DNA from: Strongyloides papillosus
Taxonomy: Eukaryota > Nematoda > Chromadorea > Rhabditida > Strongyloididae
Reading direction: 5' to 3'
Assembly (NCBI GenBank): GCA_005656395.1
Contig: SRSI01000079.1
Location: 1,612,001 to 1,676,000, forward strand
Length of the DNA: 64,000 nucleotides
In this document: piece after piece, positions 36,893-47,509 of the stretch
Layout of the letters: each line of letters starts with the position of its first letter
Position numbering within the stretch: position 1 is the stretch's first letter
The notes under the pieces: model-generated
Told to the model about the DNA's origin: nothing
Database searches by the model: none
Seen by the model: only the letters and a program-made list of their open reading frames with translations
Made by a program: the position numbers and the translations under genes

Positions 36893-38443
36893 CTTACGTC
36901 GAAGTATTTTGTAAGTGAAACCTTCGGTTTTAATAGCATGTTGATCGTACAATTCATTTTTGTCAAAAATCACAAAATTATCTAGATTGTGTTTTTTGAC
37001 AAAAATTTCTGAAAAGTTGACATGCACCCCGAAAAATGTACTGACATTTCTGCAACGGAAATATATTGTTGGCATGTTATCTTTTGCTATAAATGTTACA
37101 TTGTCATATATTGTTATATATATAATCTGTTTTAATTTGAACACCATCAAATTCCCATATAGGACTGATATAACTTGTAATTCCTTCGAAAAGGTTAAAG
37201 TAGAAATTTTTTGGTGCTCCAATTACATATATATAAGAAGTTCTGTAAAATTTTTTTTTGAAGGATTAATAGAAAAATATGATTTCCTTAATATATATTC
37301 CTTTACCATAACCTTTTTCTATGGAGCACAATAATTAATAAAAAATTCATGTTTGTTAACTTCTTTAATCATTGTATAATAAATGATTTCACGATCAGTA
37401 GCGTTTTTAAAATCACGGCGTTCATTTTTTTTAAGAGCCCTAACATGAAATGATATCTTTTTTCCGGGTAATGATTCTTTAAAAAAGTGTTATTTGATTA
37501 GTGATGTTATTAACATATGGTTTTTCACCAATATTTATTGGTACTATTTTAAGTTTATATTCTATTGTCTTTGGATTAATTTGGTTTGAAACATCCCGGT
37601 TATCTATATTTTTTTTCTTTAATGATATTTTCTTGGTAACAAAGTTTTTCAAATTTGAATTTCTTGGATTTGTCAAGAATGTCATCTTAAGTCTTGAAAC
37701 AAATCTATGTTCATTTGATGTTACTTTATAAAGAGGCTTTGGTAAATAAGTTCTTATAACTGACATCATAGTAACTGAAAAATATATAATAACCTCTAAT
37801 AAATATTTATCCGCAATTAATTCAGGTATATATTATATATACATTGCAATAATGACATCAGTATTCTTTCTTATTACACCAAATTCATAATGTGTGCTAG
37901 TATTAAATTTATCTATTGGCTAAAGTTTATGGAGAATAAAACGTGAACCACATAATTTTTCTTTTGGATAGACAACGTGTAAAGGAGGTTCATTGTTTTT
38001 CATAACTTCTTGAATTCCTTTAATTCCATTTGTAACTAACCTGATATTTGATGGGTAGTTTGTTGCGATTGAAAGTTGGAATAATAAAAGCCGAGGAACA
38101 ATTGAAGATACTTTCCGTTTATGAAATTGCTTTCTCTCAGAGTGATACAAATTTCTTATTCTTTAACTATTTAAGGAAATGTTGTTTGTTAAAGACATTA
38201 AATTATATTTTTTATTAAAAATGTAAACATTTTTATTTTCACAAATAAAAGAACTTCTGTCGCTTTCTTAATATCATTAGGATCATAATCTTCTTTGGAT
38301 ATGAAATTCCCAATACACTTTTCTGGAGAAGCAATTTCTTCCAGGTAATATATATACTCTTTGAATTCCTTTTTTAAGATATTGGCTTTAATAGATAAAA
38401 CTTTCTTAACTTTTTTTGATGTCCATAACACTAAAACTACCAA
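36872..38443 (-). pseudogene. broken gene, about 500 codons, unrecognised
   Basis: On the minus strand one coding-like reading continues from 38150 to 36872 when breaks are ignored. It carries in-frame stops at 37920-37922, 37833-37835, 37319-37321 and 37223-37225 and a frame shift at a T-run near 37480. A further open piece lies at 38443-38198. The open pieces have balanced composition, for example 'ECLYK'-free Lys/Asn-rich text such as 'LTNPRNSNLKNFVTKKISL' and 'ALKKNERRDFKNATDREII'. I do not recognise the family. Several independent breaks in one frame indicate decay rather than introns, since most breaks have no nearby splice consensus. Confidence 0.65.
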
Positions 38444-38584
38444 GATTAAGAGTTAAAAATAGTTATCATTCAACTGGAACAACGACAACTTTTTATTCGT
38501 TGTAAAATATCCTATATATAAGATAATTAAAATTTTTTTAATATGCTAAATTGTTTGAATATTTTATTAGAAACAACAAAAATA

Positions 38585-38659
38585 AATATACAATAAATAC
38601 AAAATTTAAAATATACAATAAATACAAGATTTAAAATATACAATAAATACAAGATTAAA
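38585..38659. repeat. 25-bp tandem repeat x 3
   Basis: Three direct copies of a 25-bp unit containing ATATACAATAAATACAA; the unit start recurs at 38591, 38616 and 38641. The right neighbour (38690-38740) is distinctly less AT-rich (ACTGGCGCGTTTCTAGGCC). Confidence 0.85.
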
Positions 38660-39259
38660 AATAAGTTAAATTTTATTAGAATTTGTACTGGCGCGTTTCT
38701 AGGCCAGGTTGAGAGTCCGATATGCTTCAGATACGTAAATTTAAACTTTATTAAACCAAACACAAAATTAGTACAGCACAACACAATACAATAAAAGCTC
38801 ACAAATAACTTTACAAAATCAATTCTTTAAAATTACTGACTATTTAAAATTGGGCCCACTAAAATTTAATGAGGGAGATAACAAAATAAGATAACTTACA
38901 TTTATCACCAATTTTAACTTGTAGCCCTGTGAGTTTATCAGCGCACAAGTATTAACTCAAACCCCCAAAATAGGCAAATACGTCAGTTAAATTATGAAAT
39001 ACCTCATACAATTACATCAGAAATGTAAAATGAAATGATTTCAAAATTTCTAAGCTTATATACCCAAATGTCATGATTGGTAAAATGTAATCTATTATTT
39101 AAGCTAACTAATTTCGCGCGAACGATTAAAGATCAAAATTAAAGAATTTACAAAAGTACAACATAGATAATTTCCCAAAATTATCTTACTTAAAGTCATC
39201 GAATTCTCTAAGACTTTTCATTTCAAATAAGATTTATTACTGTTAATGGTCTTTTTGGA

Positions 39260-40635
39260 TTACCAGCTTAAGTTCCTCCGGTTCATTAACAATACTTTTT
39301 TTAGAAGTTCTAATTCTTGTAAGGTAACGTTAGACTTCAAATTTAAAATTATATAGTTATAAAGCTCTATATATTCCGTAACCTCTTTTTCCATCAAAAG
39401 TAGAATTAAGTCAGGAATGTTCAGGCTGTTGGACAAAATCTCAGTAATTCCTTTGCTATGATTTATAATTAGAAAAGTCCGAGAAGACAGTTTGCGAATC
39501 TCTTCAATTGTAATACTGTCTTTTAATACACCTTGGTCAAATTCAAAAATAGTTCTCAACATTTTAGCAAAATGTACAATAGCGACCTGGGAACTGGAGT
39601 ATATCCACAAGTGCGCAAATCGAAGGATAGTTTAACAGCAGCCTTATCTTTAAAACATATCATTTGATGTGTAGAAATGAAACAAGCTGAAGCATCTCGA
39701 AACAGGACTTCTTCTTCTCATAATCTGATAAAAGTTTTCCATCTATCACTTTTCCAAAATATGCTCTCCTTAAACCTTTTAACATCTTAAATTATACAAT
39801 ATTTTCTCTCCGACGGAAGAATGTGACTTATCCAGGTGCTTTGTGTCACATTGATGACGCGAATATCTGCTATCAAAACGCGCTGTCAACATAACACTAA
39901 GAAATAGTTCATCAGCTCCAGTTTTATCAGTATCAAATGTTTGATCTAAAAGTAGTTTGAAAATTTCTACTCCGACATTTGTCGTTCCAACATATTCAAC
40001 GAAACGTTGAGCCAAAGTCTAAAAGAATTATAATAAAATAAAAAGAATATAAAACATACATACAGTACTTTTACTACTTCTTTAAATTTTTTATTCCTTC
40101 CCATTAAACAAACTAACTCTATACAATATGCATTTATTGTATTGCCAATGAAAGTTGTACAATTATCTTGAGGCCTCAAAATCCAGTTGCAAGATTCAAA
40201 TAACTCTTCTGATATCGAGATCAAAGGTTGTACAGAATCATTTATAGAACCATAGTCTTTGTTGTTTCCCTCTCCTAGAGCAATTTTTGAAGATGAAAAC
40301 TTTTCAGTCAGTTCAACACAGAGCTGAGATCTTTGCGATTTTATGAAGGAACCCAGGGCCATCAAAGAATTAAAGGCACTAACGTGCTCCAAGTCAAGAT
40401 TTTCGTTGGATGGTAAGCAATTCCTATAGACATCATCAATATCTGATGTACTTATTTTTCTCAATTTTCCATTCCATAAAGTGGAATTGCCGTTTTTAAG
40501 CTCATATAAGCATATACTATTTACTCTACGCCCAACAACAGGATAGAACTCCATAAAAGCTTCAATCAAATCAAATTCATGATTCAGGTGTTTATCAAGA
40601 TGCTCCAAAATTGTTTTAGGTGTATAACCCTCTTC
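39260..40635 (-). pseudogene. broken helical-protein gene with a surviving intron
   Basis: The 5' part (about 40635-40060) encodes a well-composed alpha-helical protein ('HLDKHLNHEFDLIEAFMEFY', 'ICLYELKNGNSTLWNG', 'LISISEELFESCNWILRP'). It joins across a normal 41-nt intron (40059-40019, GTATGT...TTTTAG) to 'TLAQRFVEYVGTTNVGVEIF' and stops near 39780. The coding text then goes on in a second frame (MLKGLRRAYFGKVIDGKLL, to about 39660), a third, and again another from 39610 to 39260 ('FAKMLRTIFEFDQGVLKD'). At least three frame changes without splice sites indicate a dead gene. The helix-rich text suggests a HEAT-like or other solenoid protein, but no family was recognised. Codon use is less AT-biased than in the neighbouring remnants, so it may have died recently. 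Confidence 0.68.
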
Positions 40636-41487
40636 TCAAAAAATAATTATCTTCTTAACCATCACAATCAGCTTTAATAAGCAATATATACAAAAAAATT
40701 TAATAAAATAAATTTTGACAACTCAAAAAGAATGATTATTTAAACTTCCAAAGGCTTTAGCTTTGGAATACGGCAATATAATATTATTTTCTGTCTATCT
40801 CATGAACGATAACCAATACCAGTAAGGCTAAAGGTAATAAAGAAATGTTCCTAGACAAAGCTCTGTTGTAAGGGTTGGTCAAAAAGCTTTTATGACAAAG
40901 CAACTATAATAAATATTCCCTCTTAAGACTTTACAATTGAATGTAAAAAAGTTTGTCTGCTATAGCTATTGATAAAGAGAGAAAAATTTGATTTTTTTTA
41001 GTCTCTCATTAATGAAGCATTGTTGAAGGATATTCACCAAATTTATGAGTTATTTATTCCATTATTTTTAATTTTAATAAATACATAAAAATTCTAAATT
41101 TTTTGAATAATGTACATGGTGATTATGTTAAAGAAATTTTAACTAACCATTTTTTGTGTATCATAGTAACAATGTGACGTTAACTAATTATGAATAAGTA
41201 ATTAATTTTCTTTTTTTTGGAGAATCATTGTAATCTTGAACAATGTAAAATCGTTTTGGAAAATTTTATTTTTTGTGTTCGGTCAGTTTTTCACACGATA
41301 TTTGTTTTTTTAATGGAGGTCATATACAAGAAACAAAATAGTTAAAATAATGGTATTATTTTATTACCAACAAACAATATTTCTATAAAAATTGGTAGGA
41401 TTTACAAAATTCTTAGTGAAAATTTAGTAGGCATTTTTGGATTCGAAAAATTGTGGGGAAGAACTTTGTAGATGGAGAAACAACTAA

Positions 41488-42274
41488 ATGATCTTGGAAA
41501 AAGAAGTGACATTACTTTGTGATGCTGAAATTATAGCTTTTCTGAATCGTCGACTTCTACTCACTCAGAATTTTATTGAGGTCTGTCAATAGTGTTAAAT
41601 AATTATTTTTTAGACTATCCTAAAATATCAAAATGAACGAGAAAACAACACTAGTTTAATGAATAGTTACTTTGTCATCAAAAATGAATTGATGAGTATT
41701 ATAGATAGGAAAGAAAGAGATGACAAAAAATTTTCAGAATGTTTATATAAATAAAAAACATTCTAAGAAAATCTTTCTGCAATAGGAAGAAATGTGGATG
41801 TTAAGGAGTCTTTAGAATATTTAATTTGTCTTTTTTACTTAGATGAGAAGGTTTAGAGGGCTTTGTTAAAAAATAAAGATTTATCAACAATGTTTAAAAC
41901 AAAAATAGAAAGATATTATTCAAATTTTTCAGATAAAAGATACAATAATTTTCTTTTATTACACGATAATGTTCAGAAACGTAAAAATGGTATTGAAATC
42001 AAAATATTGTTTGTTGAAAAGATATCTTTTGTTCCTGAAGTTGATTTTATTTACAAAAAATTGAAACAAATGTTTACAAATGTAAATTATCTAATTTAAA
42101 GCGTTAAAAAATAAATCAACCGTTTTATGGAAACTGGAGCCAGATGAATGCAAATTACTTACGGACCTTAAGGAAAAAACAGATAATTTCTACTATCTTG
42201 TTCGGAAAATAAAAGTATTCTTACAAGTGATGGTTCTGAAAAAGATGTCTCTAATTACTCGAATAGACAGATGA
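41488..42274 (+). pseudogene. broken two-exon gene with stops and a frameshift
   Basis: Exon 1 (41488-41580) joins through a 33-nt GTCTGT...TTTTTTAG intron to exon 2 at 41614. The same frame then continues to 42099 but is broken by stops at 41752-41754, 41764-41766 and 41854-41856. Text between the stops is clearly coding-like ('YQNERENNTSLMNSYFVIKN', 'MFKTKIERYYSNFSDKRYNN'). After 42099 the frame shifts by one base and continues to 42274 ('STVLWKLEPDECKLLTDLKE'). The product would be helical and Lys/Asn-rich. No family was recognised. Confidence 0.65.
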
Positions 42275-43130
42275 ATGTTAGTTAGATAAAATCAAATTTC
42301 AAAAAAGCATTAAACTTGCTTTTTATATTGGAATGTTCATTATTTTTATAAATTTACTTTTTTTCAGATTGTTGTTTTTTCGTTTTTACTATTTTGGTCT
42401 TATGTGTTTTTTATCACATTGTAATTTATGGTTGTTATTTTCGTAAGTCATGGATAATGGAAAACAAAAGGAAATATTTTGACCTTTTCTAAATTTACAG
42501 TAATCAGTTTCTTTTTATTTTACATTTTTTAGTTCATTTAATTTTGATCAAAGTTTAATTTAAATTTTTCTTAGTTATTTACCCAATAATTTATATATAA
42601 AATATTTTTCAACATACAATACATTTTTTCGATAATCATAAAATATTGTGAACAAAGCTTTCAGACTGTCATATATATCATTTAATTTCGTTGACTCTGA
42701 ATAATGTTCGGAAAATCTGTTGCAATCGAAACCTTTCTTATGCTCATCTAATTTTCGTAGTAAGCAATTAGTTGTACCACATAAATTCTATACACCTAAA
42801 AGTTTTTACATTGCTCATACATTTCTTTGCGTAATGAAATAAAAATAAATTAAGCATCTTGAGTACATTCATTAATATAATTAGAAATAATACAAACATT
42901 TCGAAGAGCCAAAACAACATCAATCTTATTTATTATATAAAAGTAACTGAATTAAATGAATGGGGAGTGAAAACAAGAGACAATGTTTTCTCACCTCCAG
43001 ATATATTCACTATTTTTTTTCAACACTTTTTGGGAGGTCGGACTTTAAAAACAATTCCGTAATTTTATGAATCAAATTTATCAATTGGTTCTAATTCTGT
43101 ATCGCCACCAAAAGTAATTTGTAGGTAAAT

Positions 43131-43526
43131 TTACTTTATATTTTTTGGAATAATATTGAAGCCCTTATTGAATTCTTGTAGTTTTATTTCAATAATTTTC
43201 TCATATCTGTTTTTTAAATTATCGTAAATTTTTTTAAATTCATTTGATGTATTGGTACTAGATATTAATTTGTTTGATCTCTTTATAAATTCATTTATAA
43301 TGCCAGTATCCATAAAAGGGTTCTCAATTTTTTTAATATTTCCGATTTCTCTACAATTCAAATTTTCAATTTCATCAAAAGCATATGGTTTAACATCTGT
43401 TTAAACTAGACCATTTTCTTCGTTGTACGCATGATTATCTGGCACTTTTACGAATTATTTCCCTTCATTGTATACATTTTTGTTATAAAAAAATTCGTCT
43501 GTTGAAAAATTGATAATATCGTCAGG
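43131..43526 (-). pseudogene. broken gene fragment with two in-frame stops
   Basis: One minus-strand frame of about 130 codons runs from 'PDDIINFSTDEFFYNKNVYN' to 'LQEFNKGFNIIPKNIK'. It is interrupted by stops at 43455-43457 and 43401-43403. The C-terminal half is charged and helical. Opposite orientation from the fragment at 41488-42274 makes them separate genes, or pieces rearranged. Family unknown. Confidence 0.6.
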
Positions 43527-43614
43527 TAAAAAAAATCATTTCTTAAAAAAATGTATATTTTGGATTATTTTTTAGTACTTTTAGTTTGTCGAAATGCTTT
43601 TAAAATTTATGCAG

Positions 43615-43706
43615 ATTGAGAGTTAAAAGTACTTCATTAACAAATTAATACCGTAATTAGCTTAAATTATGATTAAAAATGGTCTAAATAAGTTTATCTA
43701 TAGATT
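43615..43706 (+). repeat. dispersed ~91-bp repeat, copy B
   Basis: Direct-orientation partner of 36802-36892, 6.8 kb apart. Flanking sequences on both sides of the two copies do not match, so the shared unit is short. Confidence 0.8.
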
Positions 43707-44431
43707 TGCCCCCTAACGTTCTTGTTATAACTGCAGTTGCAACTTTTTGAAAAAGTGGGGTAACAACGGCGTAGGTACGACCTCGCTAGTGCGCGGATTT
43801 CTTTTGTCATTTTTTACAAACTTTTATTGAAAATCAAATTTCCCATAATTAGTTTTATTCAAAAGATTCCTAAATCTTAAAATTCAATGAATCTTCAGTA
43901 TCCATGACTTTTTATTAATGAATTACGTATGAAAACTCTGAATTTGACATTTTTATTTCTTAATTTTCAGGATCCCATGTTCCCGTCCATGAATCCTCAG
44001 TTTTTCATCCATGGATTCCTTATTAAACCTCTAAATCCATTATAAAAACATACTAAATCTTTAAAATTTCATTTCATGTTATAAATTATGAATCCTCTGA
44101 ATCCCCAATTTCCCCATCCACCAAACCCATATGAAATATCTGAATCCTATATTTTTACCAATAATTTTACTATGAAACCATTGAATGCGTCATAAACACT
44201 CCTGAAAACATTAAATCTACCTTAACAACTAAGAATGCTTTATATTTACTATTTATTACTATTTTGTATACGACTACCTCCAAAATTACTAACACTAGTG
44301 ACACCCGATTTGTATATTACCAAAATCAAACTCAAGATATCAATAAGATCAAATTGAAGCTTTCATTAAGAACCTTCTTATCTACTAAGTCTGATTTTTA
44401 ATACAATTTTGATATTAAAATTGAAATAATT
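43707..44431. other. non-coding patch with atypical composition and GAATCC motifs
   Basis: Starting at copy B, about 100 bases are unusually GC-rich for this locus (43707-43810: CCCCCTAACG, ACGGCGTAGGTACGACCTCG, TGCGCGG). From 43880 to 44170 a degenerate ATGAATCCTC/CTGAATCC motif recurs several times (for example near 44022, 44090 and 44140), like an eroded simple repeat. No open frame is present. Confidence 0.5.
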
Positions 44432-44656
44432 TTATAGTCCAGCAAAAATTACATAAAAGCAATCGCGCATAGGAGAGGTCGAACACGTGTTGTTGTCCTT
44501 GTACTTTTCCAAAAAAGGAACAAACCATCCTTCAAACAAAGTCAGGATGTTACCTACAGGTGACATTTTGATTTTGAGTGCACTACCGAGAAAATTTCTG
44601 ACCAAAATTAAGATATCACTTATATTAAGTATTTTTTTTATCAAGATTTTTAGCAT
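44432..44656 (-). pseudogene. small open fragment, probably a gene or element remnant
   Basis: 74 codons from an ATG, ending 'SPMRDCFYVIFAGL'. Base use (ACGTGTTCGACC, ATGCGCGAT) is less AT-biased than normal for the window and it lies at the edge of the broken-gene region. No splice partners or family were recognised; it may be part of an old mobile element. Confidence 0.25.
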
Positions 44657-46467
44657 ATCATGATCTTAACAGCAAGTAAGTACTTTTAGAAGTCAATAAA
44701 TTGTCTGTATATTCATCAAATAATACCAGACCTATTAAATTTTACCTAAAACTCTAATGTTTTTTATATTATTGTTTGTTCGTTCTTGAATGAAACTTAA
44801 AAAATTTTAAAAATTTATTCTAACGTTTACATATCTATCACATACAACAAATTTTTATAAAATTATTACAATTTTAAATATTAATCAACTGTTCTGCTTC
44901 TATTTAAGAATTATTAAAATAATCTTTTGCTTCAAATTTATATGGTAAATAAGACGCTCCACTAAATATTTCCCATTTAAAAATTGTTTAAATATATTAA
45001 CAATATTTTTATATAATTAATGCATGTGTAATCTTCATAATTGAAAATCATTAAGATCAATCTTTTATATCACTATTCAATACCACTTAAACTTATATCC
45101 AGATCCTTATCACAATAATAACATTTTTAAATTAATTTAACCGATATAAGCGTTTATAATAATGAATAAAAACTTCTTCAATATAAAAATATTCAAAATA
45201 ATACTGATAAAATCTCAAATAACCAAAATATCTAAAAATCCTATTCAATTAAAATAAATATCCATTAAAAAAAGCAGTGACATAATCTTTATTGTTTAAT
45301 CATACTCATTAGTATATTGTTAGTATTAAATTAAAATAACTTTGATATAATCTATCCATCTGCGCCTTCCATTAAAAAATATCATGAAGGTAAAGGATAA
45401 ATATCACATTTATTTCTTATAATTATTTATTTAATTTTCATACATTGAATCACCGTTTTAAATGCTAAATTAGACATATTAACAAGAAATACTTTTGTTA
45501 TCATACTATGACGTCAACACAAATATTAAAAACATTCTTCCATAAAAAAACAAAATTACATACAGTTTTGATCAACTTAATATATCCATATAAATATATA
45601 GAAAAAAATAGTTTTGCATACCATTAGAATTGTACAATAAAATTTTTAATATCAAAAATTAATCAAACAATGTCCTTTAATCATTAATATATCTATAAAT
45701 AAAAAAATACATCCACATTGTATAAATTTTTTACTAAAAAATAGACGTATATTTTATAGTATTTAACAAAAGAACACTTTTAAATGATAAAAAGAAACAA
45801 TATCAAAAAGTTTAATTTTACCATGATATATATTTAACTATTATTATTATCATTTATTCAAGTCCTAAATATATATATTGTATTTATATATATATTAAGT
45901 AGAAAAAATTCCTTTAATAGCATTTCTTACTTTCACTTTTTATAATGGACATTTTTATTATATCTTTTCTTTAACAATATAAATGATTTTTCGTTCTCAA
46001 CTCCTATCACTTTCACCATATATAAATATAAAATGATAAATTCCTCATAATTATTTCTAAAATTATCTTTTTATCTGAGCAAACATTACAACTTTTCACT
46101 ACTATAACCATTTATTCTTCAAAAACAAAAAAAAAACAAAAAAGGTACTGTTTAGGTAAAACTTTTTCTAAGTATCACACACTTACATATACATTTTTTT
46201 CCTTATCACTTTTCTAATAATAATAAGAAACTTTATTTTATTACTTTTGTGTTGTTTTTTCCTATACATTACTACACGCAGCAAATTTTTTAATATAAAT
46301 AGTTTTTTATACATATGTAATACCTAAAAAATCTATTTATTTTTCAATAAAACATATAAAATTTAAGTGTTATTTAATGTTCCGGGACAGTGGATGGAAA
46401 ACACACTTTTTAACTATATAAATTGATAATCACTCATTGTTTAGACTTTTTACACATTGCAGATACT
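44657..46467. other. intergenic, DRAM gene upstream region
   Basis: 1.8 kb of very AT-rich DNA. It should contain the promoter of the membrane protein gene at 46468. No gene, RNA or clear repeat was seen. Confidence 0.6.
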
Positions 46468-47509
46468 ATGCTTGGAAAAGTTTGGCTGATACCTATATTA
46501 TCATTAACATTTGCTCTTTTGGCATTTATTTGTGGGTAAGATATTGAGTTAATAAATTTTCATTTTATCATAATAAGTTTATTTTTAGGTATATAATTGC
46601 TGTATCTGAGGGACACGTTCATGCTATCTGGCCTTTCATCTCTGATACCGGTACCCTACCACCAGAATCATCAATATTCAGTCTCTTCCTCAATTTATCA
46701 GCCTTATTTTTAGCAATATCGATATATCTGAGACATAGACAAATAGTTGAATTTTATTGGCATCGTCATCGTATTGGAGGAATATGGAGATGTTTCTCTA
46801 AAATATTCCTTATCCTTGGTTTGATATCTGCATTGGGTGTATCGGTTGTTGCGAATTTTCAACAACATGAAGCGATATTGTATATTCATTACTGTGGTGC
46901 ATTAACTGCCTTTGGTGGTGGTCTTATCTACGCATGGGGTCAGACGATCTTTTCGTACATAATGTCTCCGAAACTTGTTTCCAAAAGAATTTCACATATT
47001 CGTTTTTTCTTATCTACAATTGCTACAACAGCTTTTTTCACAAGTAAGTGTTACGTCACCCTTTAATTTTTTTCTCTTATCATTCCTGTTTAGTATTATT
47101 AATAACATTGCTTTTTTTCTACTAATTTCATTATTATTTAGTGATTGTATTTGGTTGTATATTGGGAAGACATGATGGAAATAATACAACACCTGAAGGT
47201 TATCATATGTTTGCTTGGACGAGTGATTTACCGAATTATGTAGAACACACAATCGGTACGTGTAGTGAATGGGTTCTAGCTATTTGTTTTGAGATTTATA
47301 TTGTAACTTTCGCCATAGAGTTGTATGGATCAACACTGCATGGTCCTAAATTGGATATTGAGAGTGTGATGGGTAAGTGCAAATGCAATAATGGTGATGA
47401 TACAAAATCTTGCTGTTCTAAAGGAACTGAGGACACAGAAGCGTCTGATGGTCAACCAGTTTCTTTCATAAAACTACCAGAAGAAGAAAAAAAGAAACAA
47501 AAGTGTTAG
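46468..47509 (+). CDS. DRAM/FRAG1-family six-helix membrane protein
   Basis: 296 residues in three exons: 46468-46535, 46589-47043 and 47142-47509 (introns 53 and 98 nt). The start gives a hydrophobic first helix (LIPILSLTFALLAFICGYII). The signature 'PFISDTGTLPPESSIFSLFL' near residues 40-60 is the most conserved motif of the FRAG1/DRAM/TMEM150 family. Further helices are 'IFLILGLISALGVSVVANFQ', 'HYCGALTAFGGGLIYAWGQT', 'FFLSTIATTAFFTMIVFGCI' and 'WVLAICFEIYIVTFAIELYG'. A basic 'FYWHRHRIGG' loop follows helix 2. The cytosolic tail is Cys/Lys/Glu-rich (GKCKCNNGDDTKSCC). Mammalian members sit in lysosomes or plasma membrane and modulate autophagy or phosphoinositide signalling; the role here is inferred only by family. 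Confidence 0.9.

Noticed and set aside
41488..41580. LCDAEI...LNRRLL resembles a MADS-box core
   Set aside because: Only a few residues match; the preceding R-x-V-T-F-x-K-R-R stretch is missing, and the following text is not SAM-domain-like. Treated as chance.
36802..43706. The two direct repeats as LTRs of a retroelement
   Set aside because: They are only ~91 bp, lack clear TG...CA ends and primer-binding sites, and no reverse transcriptase, protease or integrase motif was seen between them; the broken frames are in mixed orientation.
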